This document shows positions 36,701-51,100 of a DNA stretch of 64,000 bases, piece by piece. The DNA lies in NCBI GenBank assembly GCA_013399305.1, contig VXAI01000246.1, forward strand, positions 818,877 to 882,876. The letters run 5' to 3'. Both the position numbers and the translations under genes were made by a program. This DNA is from Rostratula benghalensis. Lineage: Eukaryota; Chordata; Aves; Charadriiformes; Rostratulidae. The notes below the pieces were generated by a model that saw nothing but the letters and a program-made list of their open reading frames with translations, was not told the origin of the DNA and searched no databases. Position 1 is the stretch's first letter. Every line of letters starts with the position of its first letter.

Positions 36701-39080
36701 ATTTCCTTTTTTGGCTAAAAACGTGAGGCTCTTGAGGCTGACTGAAAGAGGAGCCCGGGGGCCCTTTGTATAGAAACCTTTTGTGGTTAATCCCTGGAAA
36801 CAGCGCTGCCTAAACAAGGGTTTGTGGTGCTCCAGCTGGAGGACAGGCTCAGCTGGGAACCTCCCTGGCTGGAGCTCCTCGCCCGCCCTCTGAGACCGAG
36901 CAGCAGCAAAAACCAGAGCCCGGTGCGGGTCCCAGGGCAGGAACAGCAACAAAAAAACCTTACTTGGAAAGCCCTGTTTGCTGCCAGAGCAGGAGCCTTT
37001 GATGGAGCTGGTGGTGCCCCACACAGAGCCAGTGGTGGTCCCCCAGCTCTGCCCATCCCGCAGGGTTGTGCCCGTCCCCCGCCGCAGCAGCGCCCGCAGG
37101 GGGAAGGGAGCGGGGGAGCCGGGGCCCAGAGGAAGTCGTGGCAGCTGTTAGTAAATGTAAAGGAATCTGTGGAAACCAGTTTCAGATGTTAGGGGAATAA
37201 ATGGCTCCCTGGCTGATAGAAGTGAGTAATGAGCATGCACGGCTTCGGGGAAGGCTGCCAGAAAAGGAGGGAGACCACCGCTGCCCTGCCTGGAGACGAC
37301 GGCAGCTTCCCCACCAAACCCTCCTGAGAGGCTCCATGTGTGGAGGGAGGGGAGAGCAGGCACGGCAGGGAAATGGCAGCAGGGTACAACTCGGTGCTGC
37401 ATCTGGGCTGATGCTGAGCCCAAGCTGAGAGCCAGCCCGGAGGCATCCGTGGCCAGCACCGGCAGAATCCCGCAGCCTGCCCGGACAGACAGCAGGCATG
37501 GACAGACAGGAGCTCTGGCAGCAGGAACCCGCTGCAGTCCCACAGCAGGAAGGAGCTGCTGTTCCTCACCATAGCCCTGGGGGCTGGTACAGCTGATGCC
37601 AGCGTGTGGTTTGGGGAGGGGGAGGCAGGAGCACTGCAGGGACCCCCCCCATTCCCAGGACAGGGTTGGGAATGAGGACAGGACTGAGCACGGAGCCGCA
37701 GCACCGACCCAGAGAGCGCTCTGCCCTGCGCCTGCTGTTCCAGAAACACATGAGAGCGAGCATCACTAAAACAGTTTATTATATAAAGCCGTAGGAAATA
37801 CAGAGGAGGCTGAGGTTTAGGACATTTCCTCCCGGAGACTGCCCCAAGCTCCTCAGAATAGCAAACACACAAACTCTGATTTGCCTGCATCAAAGCTTTC
37901 AAACAAGGATTCAACAAGGATCTGCATACAGAGTTAATAACACTTCAGCATGCATAACATTTTCTGTTCCTAAGTNNNNNNNNNNNNNNNNNNNNNNNNN
38001 NNNNNNNNNNNNNNNNNNNNNNNNNNNNNNNNNNNNNNNNNNNNNNNNNNNNNNNNNNNNNNNNNNNNNNNNNNNNNNNNNNNNNNNNNNNNNNNNNNNN
38101 NNNNNNNNNNNNNNNNNNNNNNNNNNNNNNNNNNNNNNNNGGGGGGGGAACAAAAAAACCCCCAACACAAGATGCTTTCAGAAAAGCACGTGGCTGTCTA
38201 AGCAGGAAAGCAGGGTCAGCATATGTGCCCCAGCAAGGCAGAAGCAGAAGGGATGTGGAGCCAAGGCAGCCATCAAGCATCCCACTGCAGAGGGATGAGG
38301 GCTGAGGGAGGCCCAGGGCCAGCTCAGCCATTGGGCAAGGAGGGCTCCTGCCCTTGTGCAAGTCTGGGATGGCTCACAATGTCCTGTTTGGAACAGTTAG
38401 GGCCAACGCAGGGACCTGGGAGATGCAAAGCCCCTCCTCAGAGCAGCCCAGGTGCCACCTTTCCTTCCCGCCTGGGACACAGTGAGGGACCAGTGTGGCT
38501 GGGGGAGCCACTGCTCACTTGGGGTGGGACACTTAGCCCGGGCAGGGGCAGGTTGGGGACACCCCAACTTCCCATGAGCTGGCCTGTACCTGCGAGTGAT
38601 TTGAGCTCCTCATCCACATCTGGGTGAGAGCACCTCCATGGAGGTGTGCAGAGCAAAGAGTCTGGCCCACAAACAGTGAGGTGGCTACAGAAATCCGGAG
38701 GTTGATCCCATCCGGCAGGACACATGCTCTTCTCCTGACCACACTCCAGTTTTGTGTCCCCAAATGTCCCAAGCAGGGCAGAGAGCACCCTTCAGTTGCC
38801 ACAGGCACAGAAAGGCTGTGCTGCGAAGCCATCTGCTATGCACGGCCAAGCCACATGGACCAGGAGCTGCTGCCTCACGTCACACAGAGCAAGGGAAGCA
38901 CGTGAGGAGAAAAATCAGCACCGTCCCAGGAGAGCAAATACATGCTGCCAGCCTGCAGACCCAGCAGCCCAGGGCTGAAGCTGCTGCTGCTGCCTTTTGC
39001 TGGGGCCCTGGGCTCGGCTCACGCCTGGTCAGACAGGAAGCAAAAGGAAAGCGTAAATAATGGGGGGGGGGGTGTGTGTC
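33790..39080. other. Gene-free interval between SF3A3 and FHL3
   Basis: About 5.3 kb with no exon I can support. It contains a plus-strand AATAAA near 33941, a run of about 28 T at 34815-34842, an assembly gap at 37976-38140, and moderately GC-rich sequence with several chance open frames but no family similarity or splice pattern. The minus-strand AATAAA near 37770 could be an unpaired poly(A) signal. Confidence 0.5.
37976..38140. other. Assembly gap (N run)
   Basis: 165 unresolved bases. The right edge is a run of eight G, so a G-rich simple repeat probably caused the break. Confidence 0.99.
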
Positions 39081-39099
39081 TTGAAGCTCCTTTCTCAAC

Positions 39100-39105
39100 T
39101 TTATT
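39100..39105 (-). promoter_or_regulatory. FHL3 poly(A) signal AATAAA
   Basis: TTTATT on the plus strand reads AATAAA on the minus strand, about 205 bases after the FHL3 stop at 39308, a plausible compact 3' untranslated region. Confidence 0.7.
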
Positions 39106-39307
39106 TAGCTTTGACTCCGCACAGAGCCGTAGCATAGCGTACTCTAGCCTTCAGAGAGGGGCGCAGGAACCCCCTGAACACACCACGGTTCGGGGTCAGC
39201 CCCCATCTCCTGTGCCTCGTGCCCTGCCCCTGAGAGGTTGCCGGGGTATCTGGCACAAAGACCCTGAAGAATAGAGACAGCCCCTGCCCCACGGTGTCCT
39301 CGGAGGC

Positions 39308-42100
39308 TCATAGGTCGCTGCTGCAGTCGCGGCACAGGATCTCATCGTTGTCAGGGATGAAGCCCTTCCCGACCAGCGAGGTGCTGCAGCGGGCACAGTT
39401 AAAGCAGTTGTGGTGCCAGTGACGGTCCTCAAAGGAGACGTATTTGCCACCACCAAAGCCTGCGGGAGGGACAGGGCGCAGCGTTAGAACCCCTGGAGAA
39501 ACAGGAACGAGCTCCCCGCCCAGATCAAGTCTTTGGGCCGTTTATATCTCCCAGTCGGGTCCTCAGGTGCTGCCCTGTTGCACCAAACATCCCCCCAGTG
39601 CTGAATACATCTCAAATTACATCTCCACAGCGAAGGATGGAGCTGTGGGGAGCTCCGGGCAGCGCTGCCTGGAGCAGCTCCTTCCAAGGACAGTGTGAGT
39701 GACATCCTGGGAATAAACCCTTCTGCCACCAGCCCAGGCTCGGGCTCCTGCAGAGGCTCTGTGGGCAGCTTCCTTCCTCTGCAGCAGCGCTCGGACCTGT
39801 GGGCTGTGACCCCTTTCTCCCCAGGGCTGCAAGAAACTGATAAGGGCCGGATGGGAAGTGGGTGCCCGAGAGCTGCCCTGTCCTCAGCCAGAGTCATCTC
39901 TGAGTCAGCAGCTGATTCACAGCTTTGCTGCCTCCCCAGCAGCAGAAAACATGAGCTGCAAAGGGAAAGGTCAAGACGGGGAGGACAGGAAGGAGGCCAG
40001 ACCCTCTCAGGGGTTTCTGCAGGAGAGGACCCCCTGCATCCCCTCTCCTTGGCAGGTCCGGCGGGTCCAGACTCCCTGCAGCAGCTGGAAGTCTCTGGTT
40101 TTCCCTGTCTGTGAGCAATCTCTCCACAGGACGTGGCATCCAGCCTCAAGCAAGGCAAGCTCAAGACACGAGGTGACACCACGAGGGGTCACTTTGGAGG
40201 GAATTCCTCCCAAGGGGCACAGTTCACCCCTTTGGAAGATGCAGGTGAGGGACACAAGCGGCCCCATGGGAGTTGCTCAGAAAGTGGCTGCAGCTGTTTT
40301 TTGGGGGGACACACCTTGCACTCCCCAGTGTTTGTCCCTGGGGGGCCTGAGGTGTCTGGAGACACCCGAGCAAGGCTGTGTGGTGGGGCTGTGTGTGAGC
40401 ATCCTCTGGGCCTGAGTTAAGCGTGCACTTGAGAGCCCAGCTTCACCTGCAGAAGTCACTGCAGGCCTGGGAACAGGCAGGTGGGTCATGGCCTGCCCTG
40501 GAGAAGCACCCCCTACCCAGGGCCATTGTGCTCACCTGTGATGGGCTTCGTGCAGGCACTGCACTTCTTGGCATAGAGGTTCCCAAAGCACTTGATGCAG
40601 TAGGGGTTGTCGTCCTGGGAGGTGAACTGCTGCCCAGCCAGGGGGGTCTTGCAGCCCGTGCAGACGAAACACTCCTTGTGCCACGGCTCATCCCGGTAAG
40701 TCACCCCTCCCTTGGTGAGGGTCTGCAGGGAGAGCACACACGGGTGACACGGGGAACACGGGAGAACGGGACGCAGCACCTGGGTGCTGCTGCTTGAACC
40801 CGGCCACGAGTGGAGGACACGTCCCTGGCCCAGAGAGCGCGGGGGCTTTGGGCTCTCAGGCCAGACCGTACCTTTTTGCAACGGGTGCAGCGAGGAGCGA
40901 ACTTGCTCTCGTAACACGGGACGCAGTAATAGTCCTTGTCGTCGGGGATGAAGGACCGTGAGCCGATGGGCTGCTGGCAGCTGCTGCATATGAAGCAGTG
41001 CTCGTGCCAGGTTTGCCCGTTGTACTCTAGCTTACGGGACCCTGCAGAGAGAGAGACAATCAGTGACAGGAGGAAGAAGCTCACACAGGGAGATGGGAGG
41101 CTGTACAGGGTGAGCTGTGGTCCTGCATACCCCACGGGGAGACCCCCCCCGAGTCCCCACCTCCACCAAGGGGAGGGCTGTGGGAACGTGCCCTGGACCC
41201 GCACGTAGCCTGAGGCAGAGACGCCTGTTGTAACCTATTTGTAACCTGCATCTGAAGAGGGTGCCAGAATGGCCAAGCAAAGACACTCCTTTGCCTCTGG
41301 CCATCTCCAGAGACAATCACCCATCTTTAGTCATTCCTTCTCTCTTTAGTCATTCCTTCTCTTCTTGTCAGCACACACCAGAAAATGCCCAGGAAACCCT
41401 TTGTTATCTCCTCCCTGGCTGGCTTCCTCACAAAAAAAAAAAGGGGAACAGACAGACAGAGCTGCTGTGGTGGCTGCAGCTCAGCATTCTGCTGCCTTGC
41501 CAGACAAGCCAAGTGCCCATCCTGCTCCCTGCAGTGACAGTGGGGGAGGAGAGCTGGAATCCAGCTCTGCCCTGAGGTTGGACCCTGCAGCCCTGGCTGA
41601 TGCCACCGGGACCAGGAGCAAACTGCAGCACTCCGGTCTGCTCTTACCTGGCATGACCGTCTTCTCGCAGGCGATGCATTTAGAGGAGAACTCGCTGCAG
41701 TAGCAGTCATTGCAGAGCAGCTCCTCGCCCTGGCAGGTGAAGGGCTCGTCGGCCAGCGAGCGGTCACAGCGGAAGCAACGGAAGCAGTGCTCGTGGTAAT
41801 GGCGGTCCTCGTAGTACAGCTCCTGGAGGGGGGCGGGTGGGCAGCCGAGGTGAGGGGGTACCCATGGCCCTGGGGGACCCCCTCTCCCCCCTGCCCGCCC
41901 CACGGGGTTCATACTCACCCTGCAGTCGTGGCCGATCAGCTCCTTGCACTCATCGCAGGTGTTGGCAAAGTGGGCGTCGTAGCAGGGGATGCAGTAGGGG
42001 CCATTGTCCATCTGGATGTACTTGCGCCCGTACAAGGACTCCTTGCAGTTGTCGCAGTCGAAGCACTCGGTCATGGTGCCAGCCTGAGGGGCTCCTTCAC
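39308..42100 (-). CDS. FHL3: Four and a half LIM domains protein 3
   Basis: Actin-associated LIM-only protein and transcription co-regulator, prominent in muscle (family knowledge). Coding exons: 42074-41919, 41822-41648, 41041-40872, 40722-40536, 39459-39308 (stop TGA), 840 nt in phase, 279 aa against about 280 in human. The first exon starts at an acceptor at 42100, leaving 26 leader bases before ATG at 42074. I chose M-T-E-C-F because it aligns with the FHL N-terminus; an upstream in-frame ATG would need the intron. The half LIM finger plus four full LIM domains (about residues 40-92, 101-153, 162-212, 221-275) show the Cys/His zinc ligands, for example HEHCFRCFRC and WHHNCFNCARC. At least one noncoding first exon must lie further right; it was not located. 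Confidence 0.98.
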
Positions 42101-45100
42101 CTGCCAAGAGGCCAGGGGAGATGCTGGGTCAGTGTCGGCTTACGCCGCCCAAGATGTCCCCGTTCAGCCCTGCCCTGTCCAGAGGACAAGGGCTTGAATC
42201 CTGCCTTGAGCCAAACAGCAGAGGGCACGGACCTGAGCCGTGGCACCTGCTCCATGGCCGTTCCCACTTCCAAAAAAGCCTCCCCCCACACACTCGGGGC
42301 CTGGCACGAATCTTGCTTTGGATTCACACTGGAGTTCAAGAGTTAGAGCACTTGGGCACCACTCGGAGAAGGTTAGTGGTTGGCGAGCGGCTGAGCTCCT
42401 CACCGGGAACCAAAGTGCAATTGCCAGGAGAGAGAAACTTTCTTCATGGCAGTTTTGATTTGGCACTGAAAAAAGGAGCCTGACCACACTGGGTGCACAT
42501 CACTGTCACATCAGAGAGCCAGCCACCCTGAGGGAGAGCTCTCTACCGAGCAGCACTTCCAAGACCCACACTCACCGGTGGTGAGATTCCTCCTGATGCT
42601 CTGCCCAAGGTGGGCATCAGTGTTTCAAATCCTGGAACTTCTCCAGAACTCTAAAGCAGCTGCTCCACGGGTACCCCACACCGTGCCCGGCTGTGAAACC
42701 ACATCCCAGATTTACACGTACTGCTCCAATTACACTCTTCAGGGAGAAAGTGCTGGGGAGGGTGGGTGTTTTTTAACAAGCAACAGAGGTGTTGGGGTTT
42801 GCACGCAGGAGATCAGACATCTCTTCTTGCCCCTTGTCTCCCTCTCAGACAAGAGGTTGTGGGACTACTTCACTTTCTTTGGAGCGCTATCCCCAGAACA
42901 AGAGCCACTTCCTTCTGCTTGGCTTAACCTGGTTATTCCTAAATATGGAGTTTTCCACTCGCAAAATCACACCCTTCTTTATTACAGGTTGCTCTCAAGT
43001 GTAGACAAGCCCACGGAATTACATCTGAGCAGTCAGCGGCGGGGCGCCGCGCGCTGCAGTTTTCCTCCTGAACCCACCCACTTCAGAAAGGGCTGTTATG
43101 CCTCAACCCCTCAATCCCCAGTTCAGTGTTTGGTGGTGCTGGGGGGCTCCCTCCGGGCCAGGAGCTGATCCAGACAGCCCTGACTCATGGCAGCCAGCTC
43201 CCCAGGGCTATTCCTGGTCAAGCCACAGGGCTCCCAGCTGTTGTCAAGCCTGGTATGTGCCGATAGGGCCGCCGGTGAATAAATCCAGTGTTCCCACATG
43301 GCTACGTGACCAACAGGAGGGGAACAAAGTCCCTTTTCAGACACTGCCATTTCCCAGCTGCTGCCCAAGCTGTGTCCTGCTCCACTGGCCACTCTGTGCC
43401 CTGCAGTGGGACAGGCTGCTGCGGGGGCTGTGGTGGCAGCAGCTCCACGGCATGGACCTGCCACCAGCACGGGCTTTGGGCCACCACTGCACTCAGCCCA
43501 TCCTCCAGAGCCCCAGCCCCAGCCTTGCTGCCCAGCTGGGCAATTCCCAGTCTGTTACTGGAGACAGGGCTGGCACTGGGGGGGGGTGTGTGGTGGTGTC
43601 ACATGGGGGAGCCAGATGGGCGTTGGGGTGCCAAACTGGACCTGCTGTCCCAGCTCTGCTCAAGCCCAGGCTGACCTCAGCACCCCACTCTGGGGCACCC
43701 CACAAGTGCTCACCCGGTGCCTCTCACCCCCCGCCGCCTCCTCGGCCGCCCCACTCGCCTTCGCTGCCTGAAGCCACCCGGGACCTTTCTCTCTGGCAAA
43801 GAATGAAAATCAAATTAATAACCCTCCTCCTCCCAGCCCGGTTGAAGGGAACTTTCCAAGGTGTGTCTGTAATAAAAGGGCCTCTAATGAGGACTCCTAC
43901 CCTGGGAGCAGGGAGCTGCCATGTTTGCTCAGTGGGCTGCACTTTATCTCTGTGGTCTGTAATAGGGGGTCAAAGAACATCAGGAAATGTGAGGAAAGGA
44001 AAAACAGCTTGAATGGAGAATGGGTTTTACTGGTGACAGGGACTCATCCTCCTGAGTGCTGCTGTGCCTGACCCTGTCCCTGAGTGAACCCCCGTCCCCA
44101 AACTCAAAACAAGGGACACCCCGTGTCGCAGGGGCAGGAGCGGGACAGGATAAACCAAGGACCACTGGGGCTCTCACACCACTGAATCATGAACCACCCC
44201 AACAAGGCAGGAGCTGCTGCCATCCCCTGGCTCCACTCACACCCCTGGGACCCAGTGCCAGCCCGTAAACCACGGGAGAGCCACGAGCTGCGAGCACCAG
44301 CTTCACAGCAAGGGCTCTGGGCCCCAGATCAAGCCACCCTTGCCCCTTATTTGAGCAGCTTCTCCCCAAAGTCTACCTATGTTTGCCACTCCATGCAAGC
44401 CAAAGGGGTGCTGGCAAACACCCAGGCACCAGCAGAGCAAGTCCCGGGAGCGTGACGTGGCCAAGTCCCAAACGGGAGGGAGCCTACGGGATCAGACTCC
44501 ACACTGCCTCTTCCACAAAAAAAAAAATAATAAAAAAAAAAATTAGAAGAACAGGCCCAGGAAGTTTGCTCGGGGTTGTTTGTATTAGATAAGCTGTTTG
44601 CTCTCTTTGTTCCGGTCTCCAATGTATGCGGTGCTGGGCAGGGGTGTCAAAGCCCGACCCAGCGCCAAAGCAAACCCCACCTCTGCACCCCCCCAAGACA
44701 GGACACAGCTGGAGACCAAGTCCATGGAAAAAAAAGGAAGGTGGGACAACAGGAACAGAGTAAAAGAAACAGCACAAAAGCCCACAATTCTTACTCTGAT
44801 TGTAATGAGGAACCTGGAAATTGTCTCCATTCATGAAGAAAAGAGGTGGAGTTTTACAATACATTAAAAAATACACCTTTAATTGAGGCTCAGATTTAGA
44901 AGACACAACATGGGCAATCACTATGTGTGCTAATTAGCAGGTGCTCATACCTCACAGTCTGCACCACCCTGTAAACATTACCTGTGCTAGGCTGATGTAG
45001 GTAGCGCTTTCAAACACCAACCAAGGCGTTGCCCTAAAATGATGGGATTCCAATTGCAAAGAGGGTGTTTATTTGCCCATTACCCAATGTCCCTGGGGGA

Positions 45101-48100
45101 TAAGGTCTGCTGGGGCAAGTCCCTCATACGTGGGGATGGTGGAGCTGGACATGGGGTGTTCTCTCAGCTGTTTGCTGGCTGGCTGAGGGCAAAAATAAAC
45201 CACAGAGGTATGGCTGCAGCTGCCCAGCCTTTCCCTTTGACAGATATAGTAGTGCTCATGGAGGAGAGGAAGTTCAGTTCCTCTCCTGTGCCCATGAACA
45301 AACAGCTTGGGGAACAAGAGCTCCTCTCGCAAACAGCATGTGAAGTGCTCCAGGATGCAAACCTGATCAGCCTGGAACAGAGCTCAGAATAGCTTCACGT
45401 ATGAGAAAGGTCAGCAATTTGTCAAGGACGCTCCGCAGAGTCCACTTTCTAATTAGAGAGTAACAGGCACCCAACACCACCCCAGTGTCATTGTCCCCAG
45501 CAACACAGCAGATGGCTTAGCAACAGCCCCAGGAGATTATTGCATTAATTTTAGTGTTGGTAAACTGGGGAGCTGTTGTTGCAAAGGGGGCAGTACAGGC
45601 TGTCCAGGGCCAGGCTTTCCCCTGCACTCAATTGCTTAAGGGTTTCACCAGCCTTTTGAGATGATTCCTGCCTCAATGAACTCCTCCTGCGAGAGGTCTC
45701 AGGTATGTGGTGAACCTCTAACCCTGTGTAACTGCACACCAGGTTGTTGTTCATTGTTCAGTCACAACCAGCTGCTCCACAGTGATCCCAGGCAATCCAT
45801 AAGGCTATTCCCAGGGAAACACTTCATCTGTCCAGGCCATAGGGACAGACCAGACCTCAGCTGTCAGGTTCCTGCCTATTCTCATCTTCCCTGGGCTGCT
45901 CCGAGCAGGGAACTGCTTGTGCCATCGCAGCTCACACCTAAACAGAAGAGAAAGCACAACCTCGCCGGGACCAGCCAGCGTTCCCCATGTAAGGATGAAA
46001 CCATCCAGGGATCAGGCTTTGGAAGATGGTCCTCAATGTGCTCCAAGGTCAGAGGAGGAGAAGAACGCTTTTTGTTCCTGTTGGCTTTCCAGAACCATTA
46101 TGGGTCCTGGAATCTGCGTGAAATTGTTTCTGCCTGCTACCGACCCTAAAAGGGAAACCAGCTGCTTGCTCCGACGAGCAGCTCCAGCCCCTCCATTACC
46201 CTGGGAACATTTTCAGTCCATGTTTCCCCAACGTTGCCTCCTGCAGATCTGCCCAGGGCCACTGCACACCCCAGGCAGGGGCAGAGAGGCCAGCCCTGGC
46301 TCTCTGGGGGCAGAGGGGACCAGATCCTGAGGGCCAGCTCTGGCTCTCCCCGGGGTGCCTTCAGGGGTGCTTTCGGGGTTGCCTGCAGCCCCCCACGCTG
46401 TTGCCTCTGCCTGCATACCCCTGCTCTGCTCCCAGACCCCATGATGGGGCTGCAGAGCTGATGCAGTGGGAACAGCATCCCCCATCTCCTGTTAGAGGAG
46501 ACCCTGCTGCTGGCTGGAGACAGCTGCTGAGTGCTCCATCAGGGTACCCCAACCTGGGAGCTGTGCTGCATCAAGCCCTTTCCCCCTGCTTGCAGCAGCA
46601 CCACCAGGTCACGTCCTGCCCGTGGGTCTCTGATCTGCCTCCTCCAGCCACAGCCTCCCATGGAAGCCCCAATACGAGGGGCTGCTTGGGGGGGGGCTCA
46701 GGAGCAGGGACTGCGAGAAGAGCCACAGACCTCACCCAGCAGCTCCCCCATCACCAGGGAGGACGCAGCAGGTCATTTCTCCAACACGTAGGGAAGATTT
46801 GGCTCCTGCAGTTGGCCTCGGTGGAGGCAAGAGACAAATGACTCAGTGGGGACACGGCCAGGTGTCCCCACCAGGATGCTGGGGTGACGCACGTGCAGGG
46901 GCTGAGCCCCAGCCAAGCCGCTTCCCCAGGCACAGGCAGAGCAGCCTCCTGCCCAGAGTGGTCTTAGGCTGCCCCAATCTGCAACACCTTCAACCAAATG
47001 CTGGCAGGGTTGTAAGGAAACACCCCTGCTAGATCCCAGTTCTCACAACCCCGCTTTTCAAGTGAAGTCAGCGCTGCTGGAATCCTCCTTGCTCAGCAAG
47101 GCAGGCAGTTCCCCACCATTTTGAGAGGAAGGAGCAGCAGAAGCTGTTAAAGTGTCTGACAAACCACAAGGCATACCTAGATTGGTACACAATTTTTATA
47201 ATCTTAGAATGGCAAATTGAGGGGTTTTCCTAACATCCAGAAGAGATCTCTGAGGTGTCCTCCATTCAAAGCGCAAAACCACATCATGTGGACTCCTACT
47301 GACAGCTCTGCACATAGATCAAGAAAAGTGCTAAAAGCACAACTGCCCCACAAATGCCTGATCTCACCCTTAAACAGAGAAAAATCTCACCCGACGTGGG
47401 GCACAGCCTGCCCAGGGGTGCCCTGCAGGAAGCACCAAGCTGTTTGCACAGCTGTGACTGAGACACGCTCCCGGTCCAGGTACACTCAAAGGACCTGGAA
47501 GGCAACAATGCTTTTTCTAGAGTATAAATTAAACTTTTGAATTACCATAAATGACTGGCCGGGTCTCCTGGGAAGGCCAATGAGCCTTAGATAGTGACCT
47601 GCACATGGTTTTGAGGTGCTCACACATTCTTAGGCAGATGTGGCTGGGTCTGCAGGAAACCTCAGCACGCCCAGATGTGGGGCACAGGGTATCAAGAACC
47701 TCAGGGTCTCAGGGAACTCCAAAACACCAGTGAGTTCATAGACCTTTTCCCTCCAGTACTAAATTCCTCGTTCTTTCTCCTAAGATAAGGATACATAAAA
47801 CAAAACCTATGTGACAGGAAAAACTGCTGCTAAAAAGCCAGGCTCTCACAAGGCAGCATCCCCGTACAAGGTAATGGGACAAAGCTCTGAGCCAGCATTT
47901 GTGCACACTGGGACTTTTGTCCCTTCTCTACCCTTTAAAGAAAGAATCTTTTTTTAATGAGGCCTCAGTTGCAGGGGAATCCAATTTTCCATGCTACAGT
48001 GGAAAACCAGGCGGCTTTGCCTATCTGAGATTCAAATTGTAATCTCTTGTGGCCAAGACCTTGCTTTGCACTTGGTTTCCAGCTACTTCTGTCCTTTTCC

Positions 48101-51100
48101 TCCCCTCATCCTTCCTACCCGAGCAGGTCCCCTGAGCCTAGCTGTGAGCTGAAGCATCCACACGGTGAGAATGAAGATAGGTGGTTTGGAGGAAGAGAAA
48201 TAGAAGATCCATTGAAACACCCCCAGTGAGAAATGCCTGTGGGTGCCCATCTTCACGGTGTCTACGCACAGCCTGGACAGGGGGCAGAGCTGTTGGCAGC
48301 AGAGCTGTTGGGACACATTCAGAACAAGCAGCCTGTGTCATTCTGCTAACATTAAAATGGAATGTTTGCTCAAGAGATCAGCTGCTAATCTTACTCAAAA
48401 TGTATACAAAGAAAGCAAATTCCGTGCACTCAACAGGAAGTCCGGAACTGAAACCATTTGGGCAGTTTGGAGCTGTCATGATTCAAGCAGACCACTTGAG
48501 TGAAGGAGGGAGTCCAAGAGCAGAGAGGAGTAAGATCCAAACACATCCAAAACTTCTCCCCAGCCCAAGACCCTTTGACCAGTCGGTTAAGAAAACTGCA
48601 GCTTAGCAATGTGCCAGGAGAGGCTCTGGCTGGTCTCTGGAGAAGGGAGAGGCTCCCCATGTTGGTTGGGTTCCTTCCCCTGCCCTGCTCAGCACGGGCT
48701 GGGCAGGAGCCCGCTGGCAGCAATAGCCCAGCAGCTACCGGAGCTCACGGGGGGCAGCGGGGCAGCAGCTGTGGACATGGCCAGGGTGACCATAATAGGA
48801 AGAAAGATGCTGGAGCCAAGTTTCAGGGCCTGTGACTGATCACAGGAGCTTCGGTGTGACCAGAGGAGGGGGAGTCACAGGCCAGGGAATCACAGGCTGC
48901 TCATATCAACTCTTAAAAAGGAGCAAGGAACGGGAGAACAATCACCGCCTGTAGTCCTGCTCCCTTCTCCTCTCCAGCATCCCATCCCAGAGAGGAGGAC
49001 CTGCTCTTGTTCAAATACGATATCAAAAACATTTCAGTCACACTGGGAGTGAGCACACACCATCCCCAGGCTTTCCTTCTTTGTTACAGCCAACGGGAAA
49101 AACCTCAGCCCAGCAGCATCCCCACTGGTGCCATGCTGAGGCTGCTGGCCCTGGACCACACCATCAGCTCCACCACGTCCCCAAGACAGGAACACACACA
49201 GTCCCCACCTGCCTGTGGTCTCTCAGCCTCAACAGCCCCTGCAAAAACACCATCAGCTGATGGATGCTTGACAAACCACATCAAGAGAGCCTGCCAACAT
49301 CAAATCCACAAATTCCCTTAGTTTTCCTCTTGCAGCTAGAAAATTGGGCACGGATGAGGAACTTGTTGCTTGCTTGTGCAGGGCAGAATAGGTTTTTTTA
49401 GACACATTGAGCCGACCATACATTAACCATCGTCCTACTGGCAACACACAGTAATGCAGGAACATGAAAACAAAAGCTACAGATAGTCATCAACCATATA
49501 AACCAAATTAACGGGCAGTGGCTGGATTCCAGGCCCCAGGTTTTGCACCAGCTGGAGGCAGTAGCTGATCTGGAGACTGAAATGCCCGTCCCTTGTACAA
49601 TTTTCCTGTGAATCAACTTTGTCCATGTCATTGGGAAGCAATGGACAAGAGGTGGTGGTGGGGAGGGACCGTAACTGGGTGAGGCCTTATCAGGAAAGTA
49701 ATGAAGTGTGTACAGATAAATGTACAGGAGAGTACAAACTGCTCTGTTGGGTGCTTCCTGTCACCCCCTGTTGTAGCACAGGTTTTCTTGTCCCGTGTTA
49801 CAGCCTCGTAACCCCCCACATGACTGCAACTACAGCCCCACAGAGGCTCAGGGCACTGGCACGAAGCTGGTATTCTCCAGAAACAAGCACATGGGAAAAC
49901 ACATCTGTGCCCCAAACTCTGCTGCACGAGCCCAGGGCATCCTAAACCTCCCCAACACAGAAACCCAGCGAGGAGACCCTTATAGCGCCCTGGCTACTAC
50001 ACAAAGAAAGAGGGAGTCCCAAGGAGCAAGCACGTTGCGAGGATTATAACCTAGCAATAAAAGTTTAATTTTAGGCTGAATTGATTTATGCCCATCTAAC
50101 CCAGCTGAGCTGGCCCACAGCCATGTAAATGCCCGAGTGCTGATCCAGCCACTCAAAGCCAGGACTCCGGCAATAACATTTCAAAATCTCTTTGCCCCAT
50201 GAAATAAAGGTCATACCCAGTACACGAGATTTCGAACATAAAAGCACGAGAGGAAGTGACTAACTGCACACCAAGGCCAACTCACCTTCATCTTAGATCT
50301 GCTCAGCACACAGGAATCTTGCAATTCAAACAGACACCACAGCCCATATGCAGAAAAACTAATGTGACTGCTCTGGTTGCTAGTTCTTGGGGTCTGTGCA
50401 TCTCAGTACAGATACCGCTGCAAAATAATGGAATTCTGCTCTATTTCCCTGAAGTTCTCTTACAATTCCAGCCTTCTGCTGTGGTTTTCCTTCTTCTTTC
50501 CCTTAGGGGCAGCTCGTTTTTAAATTGAGGGTGAAGCCATCCTTATTTCTCAGGTGATCCATAATTTCAGTTAGTGTTTACAAAGCTTTTTGTAGCCCCT
50601 GACTAAATGCTGCTTGGGCGATTGGACCTCTATTTTGCCCATCAGGGCAATCGAGGGGCTGCTTCTGAGCTGGCAGATGGGCTGCAGGGGACAGAGGAAC
50701 AGACACGGGGACAGCCTGTGTCCTGTGCTCGCATGCTGAAAAGCAAACCTGCGTGGTCTGAGCCCAATCCCTTATTAACCATTTTCTGCAGAAAGCCTGG
50801 CAGCTCTTTTGCTGATTAAGACTCTGCTCAACTTCAGTTGTTGGGGTTTTTTTTTAATAAACAAAGCAACTTTGACTTACAGTAGCAGGAGAAGACACAT
50901 AAACCAGACGTTTTATTTAACGCATGCCTGTTATTTAAAGTGCAAAGCAAATTTTTTCACCAAATTTGGTCAAAATATTCCCTTTTTCAAGTAGATTCTT
51001 TGTTTCCCAAACATGAGCATTTATAGTAGGTCTTGTGTATCAGCACTGACAGGAAGGTGCCTGTGACCCCGGGGGGTAGAAGGGGGGATTTGTGCCTTTT

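Noticed and set aside
43098..44012. 304-codon plus-strand open frame
   Set aside because: GC-rich, Pro/Ser/Ala-biased translation with no domain, no splice context and overlapping open frames on the other strand; chance.
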